Assembly: GCA_031278535.1 (NCBI GenBank) | Contig: JAITKH010000109.1 | Location: 1 to 6,251, forward strand | Source of the DNA: Planctomycetota bacterium | GTDB taxonomy: Bacteria > Planctomycetota > SZUA-567 | DNA: 6,251 nt | Reading direction: 5' to 3' | Shown here: positions 1 through 6,251 of the stretch, one piece after another | Layout of the letters: every line of letters starts with the position of its first letter | Numbering within the stretch: the stretch's first letter is position 1 | Made by a program: the position numbers and the translations under genes | The notes under the pieces: generated by a model | What the model saw: only the letters and a program-made list of their open reading frames with translations | Told to the model about the DNA's origin: nothing | The model's database searches: none

Positions 1-2190
1 CGACACCGACTCGTAATCCTGCAACACCTCGGAATGGGAGATGACCGCAAGCTCCAGCTGTTGTTTCTCCTGAGGCTGGCGCTCGGCGGTGAGCCGCTTG
101 ATGAGCAGGCGGATTTGCGGCGTGGTGAGGAGCAGCGGGTTGTAGCCGCCCTGCATCTGGCGTTTCACCTCGGCCGAAATTGCCTCCTTCAGACGGTAAC
201 GGGCCGCCGGGCGAAGAGCGAGATAGGAACCGCTGTCGGTATGCTCCACATGCTGCTGGATTTGCTCCTCCAGACGCGGGTCCATGGTCACCACGTACAA
301 TTTTCTCGTACCGGGCGCGGCATATTCGTTACACAACCAGCGCCTCAGGCCGAATCTGGCGAACTCCGTGAGGATGTCGGCATCGTGGGTACGGCGGCCG
401 GCTTCCCCGATCGACTCGAGAATCACTCCGAGGTTGCGGATGGACACTTTCTCCTGGAGCAAATTCTGCAGCACCTTCTGTACCTCGGCAACGGAAAGCA
501 CCTTTGGAACCACCTCCTCCACCAGTTCCGGCGAGTGCTCCTTCAGGGCGGCGAGAAGCTTGTTCGTCTCGTCGCGGGTCAGAAGTTCGTCGGCGCGGGA
601 GCGGATGACCTGGGTGAGATGCGTCGCCACTACCGTCTCCGCATCCACTACCGTGTACCCGACCCGTTCGGCGTATTCCTTACTGGAAGGCGAAATCCAT
701 ACCGCCGGCATGCCAAAAGCCGGATCGACCGTCGCCATGCCGTCCAGCTTCTCTGTGGCGGCGCCGGTGTCGATGGCCATCAGGCAATCGACTTCGGCCG
801 TACCCCTGGCAACCTCCGCGCCCTGGATTTTCACCACGTATTCGTTCGCTTCGATTTGCAGGTTGTCGCGGATGCGGACGGGAGGAACGATGATCCCCAA
901 CTCCACCGCAAGCTGCTGGCGAATCATCTGTACCCGGGCGAGCAGGCCCCCCCCGCCCCCGGATTGCTGGGTGTCCACCAGCGGCACGACGCCATACCCG
1001 ACCTCCAGCTCCATAGGATCCACCTTGAGCAGATTTTCCACCTTGTCGCCGGCCGCCGATTTCCCCTCCTCCTCCTGCCTTTTCGCCTCCGCCATCTCCC
1101 GCGATCGGATTTTTGCCGTGGATTGGGAATAGAAAGCCACCAGCCAGAGACAGATGCAAATGCCGGAGACGATGAAAAGCGGCACCGGCGGGAAGGGCGT
1201 CACCCCCACCAGGCCCGAGAAGCCGATAACGGCCACCATGGCGGCGGCGGCGGCAATGGGCTTGTGCTGACCGAAGAATTGCCCAAAAACCTCGCCGCCG
1301 AATTCGGCCTTGTCGGCGTTCCTGGTCACCAGGAGGCCGGAGCCGACGCTGATCAGCAGAGCCGGTATCTGCGCGGCCAGACCGTCGCCAATGGTGAGAA
1401 TGGTGAAAACCCGGGCGGCCTCGACGAACTCCATGCCATGAATGAACACGCCGATGATGAACCCGAAAAGAATGTTGATGCCGGTGATGATGATGCCGGC
1501 CACAGTGTCGCCGGAAACGAACTTGGCGGCGCCGTCCATGGCGCCGAAAAAAGCGGCTTGCTGCTGGATTTCAAGGCGCTTGGCAATTGCCTCGCGCTGG
1601 TCGATGACGCCGGCATTGAGATCGGCGTCTATCGCCATCTGTTTTCCCGGCATGGCGTCCAGGGTGAAGCGGGCCGCCACCTCGGCGATGCGGGTGGCGC
1701 CTTTGGTGATGACCAGGTATTGGATAACCATGATGATGATGAAAATGGTGATGCCGACGGCGATCGAACTCAGGCGATTGATGCCGTCGATGCTGCCGCC
1801 GCCGCCCACGAAAGCGCCGAAAGTGGCGATGAGATTGCCGGCGGCGTTGATTCCCTCCTGGCCCCGGCTCAGGATCAGCCGGGTCGAGGAAATGTTCAGG
1901 GACAGGCGGAACAGGGTCAGCACCAGGAGGACGGAGGGGAAAGTGCTGAAATTCAACGGCTGTTCCACGAATATGGTCATCAGCAGCAGAATGAGGGCAA
2001 GCAGGATGTTGACGCCGATCGCGATGTCCATAACGAAGGCGGGCATCGGCACCAGCATGGCGGAGAGGGCGCAAACGACGAAGATGGAAACGACGATGTT
2101 CTTGTTGCCGTCGCGTCCGAGAAGCCGCAGCAGCCTTTCGCTGAGCAGATGAAACAGTTCCACGCCCCTTTTGGACGCCGTCGCGCTCAT
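1..2190 (-). CDS. flhA: Flagellar export gate protein FlhA, C-terminus cut by window edge
   Basis: FlhA forms the nonameric inner-membrane ring of the flagellar type III export gate; its cytoplasmic domain docks chaperone-cargo complexes and its membrane part couples export to proton flow. Seen here: 730 codons from ATG at 2190 with no stop before the edge. Residues about 30-355 carry roughly eight hydrophobic segments. The FHIPEP family signature lies at 167-190 (RIAEVAARF, then LDAMPGKQM and IDAD). A charged linker follows at 358-385, then the cytoplasmic domain with GYGVVPLVD (398-406), LGIIVPPVRIRDN (431-443) and AFGMPAVWI (491-499). Residues 715-719 (AVISH) resemble the usual near-terminal segment, so only a few residues should be missing. 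It is slightly longer than the roughly 690-700 residues usual in the family. The start directly follows the flhB stop (TAAATG), suggesting translational coupling. The injectisome homologue SctV is the alternative, but the neighbours argue for flagellar. Identity is very secure. Confidence 0.97.
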   Translation of the reverse strand, partial: MSATASKRGVELFHLLSERLLRLLGRDGNKNIVVSIFVVCALSAMLVPMPAFVMDIAIGVNILLALILLLMTIFVEQPLNFSTFPSVLLVLTLFRLSLNISSTRLILSRGQEGINAAGNLIATFGAFVGGGGSIDGINRLSSIAVGITIFIIIMVIQYLVITKGATRIAEVAARFTLDAMPGKQMAIDADLNAGVIDQREAIAKRLEIQQQAAFFGAMDGAAKFVSGDTVAGIIITGINILFGFIIGVFIHGMEFVEAARVFTILTIGDGLAAQIPALLISVGSGLLVTRNADKAEFGGEVFGQFFGQHKPIAAAAAMVAVIGFSGLVGVTPFPPVPLFIVSGICICLWLVAFYSQSTAKIRSREMAEAKRQEEEGKSAAGDKVENLLKVDPMELEVGYGVVPLVDTQQSGGGGGLLARVQMIRQQLAVELGIIVPPVRIRDNLQIEANEYVVKIQGAEVARGTAEVDCLMAIDTGAATEKLDGMATVDPAFGMPAVWISPSSKEYAERVGYTVVDAETVVATHLTQVIRSRADELLTRDETNKLLAALKEHSPELVEEVVPKVLSVAEVQKVLQNLLQEKVSIRNLGVILESIGEAGRRTHDADILTEFARFGLRRWLCNEYAAPGTRKLYVVTMDPRLEEQIQQHVEHTDSGSYLALRPAARYRLKEAISAEVKRQMQGGYNPLLLTTPQIRLLIKRLTAERQPQEKQQLELAVISHSEVLQDYESVS

Positions 2191-3276
2191 TTAGGCCGCC
2201 GCCTCCCGAATCTGGCGTTTCTTTTCCTCCGGCCAGATCACCTCCAGCACCTCGGCCACGGCCGCGAACAATTCCTCCGGAATGGCGTCGCCCACCTCGA
2301 CCGTCCTGTACAAATCCTGGGCCAGCTTCTTGTTCTCCACCATCGGCACTCCCGCTTCCCTGGCGATTTCAATGATCCGCTCGGCCACCTTGTCCTTGCC
2401 CTTCGCCGTCACCTTGGGGGCAATCATGCCGTCTGTGTACGATATCGCCACCGCAAAATGAGTCGGGTTTCTCACCACCACCTCCGCCTGCGGCACATCC
2501 TGCAGCATGCGCATGCGCGCCGCCTCGAGTTGCTTTTGGCGGATTTTCTGCTTGATTTTCGGGTCTCCCTCCATTTGCCTGAATTCCTCCTTCACCTCCT
2601 GTTTGGTCATCCTGAGGTCTCGAAGATACTGGTATTTCCGATAGCGGAAATCGGCGATTCCCAATGCCAGGAGGATTATGGACAGGGTTCGGGCCAGCCC
2701 CAGCACCCGATCGACAAGATGTTCAAGCGTTCCTTCGGCCGCCATTTCCAGAAGCGTGAAGACGTTCCTGAATTCGGCGTTCATCACCCACCAGGCCACC
2801 GGCATAACCACCGCCAATTTGCACAGGTTCATAATCAGGGTCACCAGATTCCGGAGGGTGAATATCCGCTTCAGGCCAGCGACCGGGTTGAGCTTCCCTA
2901 TTCTAATCTTCACCGTCTGAAAACTGAGATAGAAACCGGTCTGGAAAACATTTGCGACAATGGCCGACAGGCATGCCAGTAACAGGAACGGCAGCAAAAT
3001 GATCAGAATCCACCATCCCCAGTCCACCGCATAGGCGATCAGTTCCTTGCCGTCCGGCGGCGGCAATTTCGCCAGATTTTCCCCAAGCATTTTCTCGATA
3101 AAGGTGCGCATGTACCTGGCCATCGTCGGCCCCAGGTAACGCAGCAGGTAGACCGCACCCAGCATTTCCAGGGCTGCTGTAAAATCCCGGCTTTTTGGGA
3201 TGTTGCCCCGCCGCCGGGCGTCGGCCTTTTTTTTCGCCGTGGCTTCTTCGGTTTTTTCTTCCCGCCCCGCCGCCAT
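2191..3276 (-). CDS. flhB: Flagellar export switch protein FlhB
   Basis: FlhB wraps the FliPQR channel in the inner membrane and switches export from rod-hook to filament substrates by autocleavage in its cytoplasmic domain. The 361-residue product fits the family length of about 350-385. The N-terminus is typical (EEKTEEAT at 6-13, then a Lys/Arg-rich stretch to RGNIPKSRDF at 23-32). Hydrophobic segments lie near 33-50, 88-112, 142-166 and 190-210. The cytoplasmic domain contains the autocleavage motif NPTH at 270-273, inside VVVRNPTHFAVAI, followed by PKVTAKGKD (287-295), so the protein is predicted to cleave between Asn270 and Pro271. The same frame is open upstream to 3402, but ATG 3276 is chosen because it has GGAG 5 nt upstream, lies after the fliR stop (16-nt gap), and gives the family N-terminus. 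The stop abuts flhA. An A8 run covers codons 15-17. Confidence 0.97.
   Translation of the reverse strand: MAAGREEKTEEATAKKKADARRRGNIPKSRDFTAALEMLGAVYLLRYLGPTMARYMRTFIEKMLGENLAKLPPPDGKELIAYAVDWGWWILIILLPFLLLACLSAIVANVFQTGFYLSFQTVKIRIGKLNPVAGLKRIFTLRNLVTLIMNLCKLAVVMPVAWWVMNAEFRNVFTLLEMAAEGTLEHLVDRVLGLARTLSIILLALGIADFRYRKYQYLRDLRMTKQEVKEEFRQMEGDPKIKQKIRQKQLEAARMRMLQDVPQAEVVVRNPTHFAVAISYTDGMIAPKVTAKGKDKVAERIIEIAREAGVPMVENKKLAQDLYRTVEVGDAIPEELFAAVAEVLEVIWPEEKKRQIREAAA
2202..2207 (-). promoter_or_regulatory. flhA ribosome binding site inside the end of flhB
   Basis: GGGAGG on the minus strand, 11 nt upstream of the flhA ATG and wholly within the last codons of flhB. With the flhB TAA abutting the flhA ATG, ribosomes finishing flhB could re-initiate directly on flhA. 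The spacing is a little long, which fits coupling rather than independent initiation. The coupling is inferred. Confidence 0.55.
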
Positions 3277-3281
3277 TCCCG

Positions 3282-3286
3282 CTCCG
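3282..3286 (-). promoter_or_regulatory. flhB ribosome binding site
   Basis: CGGAG on the minus strand, 5 nt upstream of ATG 3276, in the 16-nt gap between fliR and flhB. It supports the ATG at 3276 over the in-frame extension to 3402, which would overlap the end of fliR. Confidence 0.6.
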
Positions 3287-3292
3287 TTTAAA

Positions 3293-4174
3293 TCAAAACG
3301 CCCCGGAATACCCGGATTCGGCCGTGCCCGTCCCCATTTCGGCCACCATCCTGGACAAGTCGTCAAGCATCTCCCCGAATGGCCCGTCCGGCATTTCTCC
3401 AAGGTTGAACCGCCAGTCGGGAGGAATCAGCGCGGCGCAGAGGGCGGGATACAGGAACATCAACGCGGTCAGCCCTACCGCCACCTTGACGGGCATGCCG
3501 AACACCTGGACATTCATCTGGGGCATAGTCTTCGTGACGAACCCTTCGGCGACACTGGTGAGAAGCATGATAAGGACAATTGGTCCGGCCATCTGGATGC
3601 CCAGCCGGATGAGGGTGGAAATCTGGAGTAGGGCCATGGCTAATACCGGATGGTTCCTGTCGATATCCGGCGTCAATCCGCCGATGCCCACATATTCGTA
3701 ACTTTTCAGCATGATATAAATATAGACGATATGCAGCTTGGCAATAATGAAAGAAATGATGCCGAGATTCATGTTGATGAAACCAAGCATGGGCATTTCC
3801 ACCCCGGACTGGGGATCCATGACGCTGGCCATGGAAAAACCGATTTGCTGCCCGACGATCTCGCCCGCGAATTGGATGGCGGTGAAGACAAATGTCCCGA
3901 GGTAGGCGATCGCCATCCCCAAAGCGAATTCCTGCCCCGCGAGAATCGCCAGCCGCGTCATATCCATGCTTGCCGGAATTTGGGCCGTACGGGAGGCGGC
4001 GGAAAGAAACAGCAGCGGAAAAACCATGGCAAAATATATCCGCACCTGGCCGGAAAACACCTCGGAACTGAAGAACGGGGCGAAGACGACGATGCAGCCG
4101 CAGCGAAGCAAGACCAGGACGTAGGTGAGAAATGCCGAGAGAATGCGGCTGACATGATAGATATCCTCGCTCAT
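3293..4174 (-). CDS. fliR: Flagellar export channel protein FliR
   Basis: FliR is the single-copy subunit that completes the FliP5-FliQ4-FliR1 export channel. The product is 293 residues, against about 260 for many homologues. It is strongly hydrophobic, with segments near 11-33, 45-59, 73-101, 130-155, 186-212 and 226-250. The conserved family stretch runs from 105 to 124 (EIVGQQIGFSMASVMDPQSG). After PPDW (251-254) comes a hydrophilic tail of about 40 residues rich in Gly, Asp, Glu and Met, which accounts for most of the extra length. ATG 4174 is preferred to longer in-frame extensions reaching 4600, because those run through fliQ in another frame; an in-frame TTG at 4189 is a weak alternative. 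A purine-rich GGGGGAG lies just upstream of the ATG. Gaps are 11 nt to fliQ and 16 nt to flhB. The injectisome counterpart is SctT; context favours FliR. Confidence 0.96.
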   Translation of the reverse strand: MSEDIYHVSRILSAFLTYVLVLLRCGCIVVFAPFFSSEVFSGQVRIYFAMVFPLLFLSAASRTAQIPASMDMTRLAILAGQEFALGMAIAYLGTFVFTAIQFAGEIVGQQIGFSMASVMDPQSGVEMPMLGFINMNLGIISFIIAKLHIVYIYIMLKSYEYVGIGGLTPDIDRNHPVLAMALLQISTLIRLGIQMAGPIVLIMLLTSVAEGFVTKTMPQMNVQVFGMPVKVAVGLTALMFLYPALCAALIPPDWRFNLGEMPDGPFGEMLDDLSRMVAEMGTGTAESGYSGAF

Positions 4175-4185
4175 CCGCTCCCCCG

Positions 4186-4458
4186 TCAATAATAGCTGGA
4201 GAACATCTGCAGCGTGTCCTCGAAATAATTGGTTATGAACTGGATCAGCCAAGACAAGGCCAACGAAACCACGGTCACCACCGCCAGAAGTTTTGGGACA
4301 AAAGTCAGGGTCATCTCCTGGATGCTCGTAACTGTTTGCATCAGCGACACCGTCACCCCAACCACAAGCGCGGTAAGGAGAGGCGGCATCGACAGCATCA
4401 GGCAGGTCCACAACATGGTATTGGCGACATCGATAATGTCCTGGATTTCCGGGACCAC
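4186..4458 (-). CDS. fliQ: Flagellar export channel protein FliQ
   Basis: FliQ is the small two-helix membrane subunit packed around the FliP-FliR core of the export channel. The 90-residue product matches the family length almost exactly. Two hydrophobic helices lie at about 14-39 and 55-76, separated by the conserved loop QTVTSIQEMTLTFVPK (41-56), the best family hallmark. Translation begins at GTG 4458 (the first codons are GTG GTC CCG), with GGGGA 6 nt upstream; no ATG in this frame would give a full-length FliQ. The gene sits 27 nt after fliP and 11 nt before fliR. The SctS injectisome homologue is excluded only by gene context. Confidence 0.96.
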   Translation of the reverse strand: MVPEIQDIIDVANTMLWTCLMLSMPPLLTALVVGVTVSLMQTVTSIQEMTLTFVPKLLAVVTVVSLALSWLIQFITNYFEDTLQMFSSYY

Positions 4459-4464
4459 GGCTTT

Positions 4465-4469
4465 TCCCC
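4465..4469 (-). promoter_or_regulatory. fliQ ribosome binding site, fixes the GTG start
   Basis: GGGGA on the minus strand, 6 nt upstream of the GTG at 4458, in the 27-nt fliP-fliQ gap. It supports the non-ATG start that gives a 90-residue FliQ. Confidence 0.5.
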
Positions 4470-4485
4470 GACAGAGGCCGGACGG

Positions 4486-5502
4486 CTATAAAATCCCACT
4501 TCCCAGTCCCGGCGCGGCCGCGCCGAGCGCCGGGGCGATGATCTCTTGAAGTACGCTTACGGGAAAACTCGTTATCATTCCTTCGAAGAGGAGCCTCCAA
4601 CCGTCCACAATGACAAAGACGATGATTTTGAAAGGAAGCGAAATCATCGCCGGCGGCAGCATCATCATGCCCATGGCCATGAGGATGGACGAAATCACCA
4701 CATCAAGTACCAGAAAAGGCAGATAGAGCAGGAAGCCCATCCAGAAGGCCCGCTTCAGTTCCGAACAGATGAAAGCGGGGATAAGCGCCGCCGTGGGAAC
4801 GTCGGCCGGTTTCAGGAGCCCCTGGTTTTCGAGACTCACCAAATCCTTTTTCCCGGCCGCGCCCATGAAAAAGTAGAGTTCCTCCCGGCCGTTGTTGGCG
4901 GCAAGGCATTCGAGCATAAAACGACGGATGGGGGCCATGCTTCTTTCCAGCGCCTCGGCCTGCCGCAGCCGTCGCATTTCTCCGGCGGAGATTTGGACGT
5001 ATTCCCCATTGAAATAGGGGGCAAGGCCGTCGTTCCAGGCGGATTTCCAGGTCGGCCACATGATGAAAAAAGTGAGGAACAGCGACAAACCCACCATCAC
5101 CTGGTCCGGCGGCAGCGATTGCGTTCCAAGGGCCCGGCGGACAAAGCCCATGACCACCGTAATCCGGAGAAAGCTCGTCATCATAATGAGTATTCCCGGC
5201 GACAAGGTAAGGATGGTGAGGATGATGACAATCTGGAGCGCGGAAGAAAGCTGCTCGGCTTTCTCCATCGGCACCAGACTCCCGTCCTGTATTGTGGGAA
5301 GCGGCAGATACAGTAACCCGTCCTCCCGAGGATCGCCCCGTTCAACGGCGGGAACCCAATCCATTTCGCTTTCCACTGAAGGAGCGGGCTCTTCCCGCCG
5401 CTCGCGCGGAGCTGTTCCCAAATCCACCGCCAGCAACGGATTCACGAACAAAGTTGAAACAAGCAGGGCAAAAAAAACAGCCGGCAACCGTTTCCCCGTC
5501 AT
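4486..5502 (-). CDS. fliP: Flagellar export channel protein FliP with long N-terminal linker
   Basis: FliP supplies five subunits of the flagellar export channel and forms its entrance and methionine gate. The 338-residue product is much longer than E. coli FliP (about 245). A signal peptide is visible (KR at 4-5, hydrophobic core 8-24, likely cleavage after Ala25, LLA|VD), as expected for FliP. Residues 26-83 form a Pro/Glu/Arg-rich extracytoplasmic linker that is not part of the usual core. The core begins near 86 with SPGILIMMTSF (101-111), then ALGTQSLPPDQV (124-135) and LFLTFFIMWP (141-150), a periplasmic region to about 240, IPAFICSELK (241-250), the Met loop GMMMLPP (278-284), SLPFKIIVFVIVDGW (288-302), and a C-terminal tail of about 36 residues. 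ATG 5502 has AGGA 9 nt upstream and lies 36 nt after fliO. A T8 run falls in the signal-peptide codons 9-11. Family assignment is certain; the role of the linker is unknown. Confidence 0.97.
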   Translation of the reverse strand: MTGKRLPAVFFALLVSTLFVNPLLAVDLGTAPRERREEPAPSVESEMDWVPAVERGDPREDGLLYLPLPTIQDGSLVPMEKAEQLSSALQIVIILTILTLSPGILIMMTSFLRITVVMGFVRRALGTQSLPPDQVMVGLSLFLTFFIMWPTWKSAWNDGLAPYFNGEYVQISAGEMRRLRQAEALERSMAPIRRFMLECLAANNGREELYFFMGAAGKKDLVSLENQGLLKPADVPTAALIPAFICSELKRAFWMGFLLYLPFLVLDVVISSILMAMGMMMLPPAMISLPFKIIVFVIVDGWRLLFEGMITSFPVSVLQEIIAPALGAAAPGLGSGIL

Positions 5503-5511
5503 TGTGGCGCA

Positions 5512-5515
5512 TCCT
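5512..5515 (-). promoter_or_regulatory. fliP ribosome binding site
   Basis: AGGA on the minus strand, 9 nt upstream of the fliP ATG at 5502. A nearer ATG (5512-5510) overlaps this site but is out of frame with fliP, so it is not the start. Confidence 0.5.
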
Positions 5516-5538
5516 GTTCAAATCCCTTGCCCATGTTT

Positions 5539-6251
5539 TCAGCCCACCATGTCAAGGCGTCGCGACTCGACCGTCGGACGTTCGGGCCGCGCGGCGCCGG
5601 AAACGGGATTCCCAACCGTTTTCGCCACTTTTTCCCGAAGGTGGACGGCTTGTTCTTCGATTTCCCGGGATTGGATCTCGGCCATGATCCGGTTCTCCTC
5701 CGCCTCCGTTTTCAATATATGCTGTTTGAACAGGGAACCGAAAATGTTCTTCCCCTGTTCGGTTTTCGGCCGCGCTGTTTCCATTATTTCCACGATTTCC
5801 GATTCATCGGTGATTTCGGACAGGGTACGCATGTCCTCCAAAGTCACGCCGACGACCAGGATGCGCTTGCCGATCCTGATGAGCGAGAGATAACGCTTTG
5901 GATCGAGATGCGTCCGGCCCAGGACCTCGACCGCGGGGTGGGAAAAAAGTTGGCGATGGCCAGGCAGGTATTTTTTCGCCAGGCAAAGAATGCCCACAAA
6001 AATGCCGCAGATGACGATAACGAGGAACAGGGAAGACAAGATCGGCGGCAACCCGGAATCGACTCGCCGTTCCGCCGCCGGGCGGAAACGGGAACGGGAT
6101 CCGTCCGGAAACGCCAGAGGTTGATTCTCAAAATCGTCCGCCGAGGTCGGGGCGGGAATGATTCGCGTCGCGATGCTGGAGGGCGTATCGCTTGCCAAGG
6201 CAATACCTGGCCGGGACGGAGAAATCTGGCCGGGGACACGGAAAGTGGAAT
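5539..6251 (-). CDS. fliO: Flagellar biosynthesis protein FliO, 5' end probably beyond the window
   Basis: FliO is a bitopic membrane protein that helps FliP oligomerise during export-gate assembly; it is poorly conserved, so position matters in naming it. The frame is open from the right edge to a TGA at 5539, directly before fliP. Counting from the only in-frame start codon in the window (TTG at 6198, 219 residues), a single membrane segment lies at about 51-73. It is followed by the FliO-type domain at about 88-130 (VEVLGRTHLDP, then LSLIRIGKRILVVGVTLE and TLSEI). Next is a charged, probably helical stretch at 160-193 and a basic, proline-containing tail. Upstream of the TTG, 17 further sense codons without a stop reach the edge and the ribosome site at the TTG is weak, so the true start, perhaps with a signal peptide, may lie outside. 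The annotated span is therefore partial; a start at 6198 remains possible. Confidence 0.85.
   Translation of the reverse strand, partial: STFRVPGQISPSRPGIALASDTPSSIATRIIPAPTSADDFENQPLAFPDGSRSRFRPAAERRVDSGLPPILSSLFLVIVICGIFVGILCLAKKYLPGHRQLFSHPAVEVLGRTHLDPKRYLSLIRIGKRILVVGVTLEDMRTLSEITDESEIVEIMETARPKTEQGKNIFGSLFKQHILKTEAEENRIMAEIQSREIEEQAVHLREKVAKTVGNPVSGAARPERPTVESRRLDMVG

Noticed and set aside
284..1132. A second plus-strand open frame of 282 codons over flhA
   Set aside because: It lies antisense to the conserved flhA cytoplasmic domain, has a Ser/Thr/Arg-rich composition typical of shadow frames, and shows no domain.
680..1159. A minus-strand frame of 159 codons inside flhA
   Set aside because: It is an out-of-frame Gly/Arg-rich shadow of flhA. 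It matters only as the frame a one-base G-tract expansion would enter.
1..2190. Type III secretion injectisome (sctV/sctU/sctT family) instead of flagellum
   Set aside because: The order fliO-fliP-fliQ-fliR-flhB-flhA, including a FliO and a signal-peptide-bearing FliP, is flagellar; injectisomes lack FliO.
34..2982. A 982-codon open frame on the plus strand antisense to flhA and part of flhB
   Set aside because: Its codons are exactly aligned with the sense codons of flhA and flhB, which share one phase because the flhB TAA abuts the flhA ATG. A stop on the plus strand would need a TTA, CTA or TCA sense codon, all rare in this GC-rich genome. It ends precisely at the TTA for FlhB Leu99. The predicted protein is low-complexity and His/Gly/Arg-rich, with no recognisable domain.
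5060..5893. A plus-strand open frame of 277 codons across fliP and fliO
   Set aside because: It is antisense to the real fliP and fliO coding sequence, spans their gap with no promoter or ribosome site, and has no recognisable motif.
1..6251. Internal promoters, terminators, RNA genes, repeats or mobile elements
   Set aside because: Gaps are at most 36 nt; I saw no convincing -35/-10 or -24/-12 pair, no hairpin followed by a U-run, and no inverted or direct repeats beyond short homopolymers.

Overview
The window is a compact, single-strand block of flagellar type III export genes, all read from the minus strand (right to left): fliO (5' end probably off the window) - fliP - fliQ - fliR - flhB - flhA (3' end off the window). 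Together they encode the membrane export gate of the bacterial flagellum. I found no RNA gene, mobile element, CRISPR array, promoter or terminator. Intergenic gaps are 36, 27, 11, 16 and 0 nt, so this is almost certainly the interior of one operon.

Layout by coordinate: flhA 2190->1 (730 codons, running off the left edge close to the expected C-terminus), flhB 3276->2191 (stop codon directly abutting the flhA ATG), fliR 4174->3293, fliQ 4458->4186 (GTG start), fliP 5502->4486, fliO from the right edge to 5539. In the assembled machine FliP, FliQ and FliR form the helical export channel, FliO assists FliP assembly, FlhB wraps the channel and switches substrate class by cleaving itself at an NPTH site (present here), and FlhA forms the nonameric ring that receives cargo and couples export to the proton motive force.

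Organism: a diderm, motile, moderately GC-rich bacterium. The uninterrupted fliOPQR-flhBA order differs from enterics, where flhBA lies apart from fliOPQR. It resembles the arrangement in Desulfobacterota and several other phyla. I cannot fix the phylum from the sequence alone; Desulfobacterota-like or PVC-type lineages are guesses.

No undescribed system is visible; this is conserved flagellar machinery. Second-look items are modest: 8-nt homopolymer runs inside fliP, flhB and flhA that could permit on/off switching of motility, an unusually long FliP N-terminal linker, a hydrophilic FliR tail, and a very long antisense open frame that codon bias and frame alignment explain.
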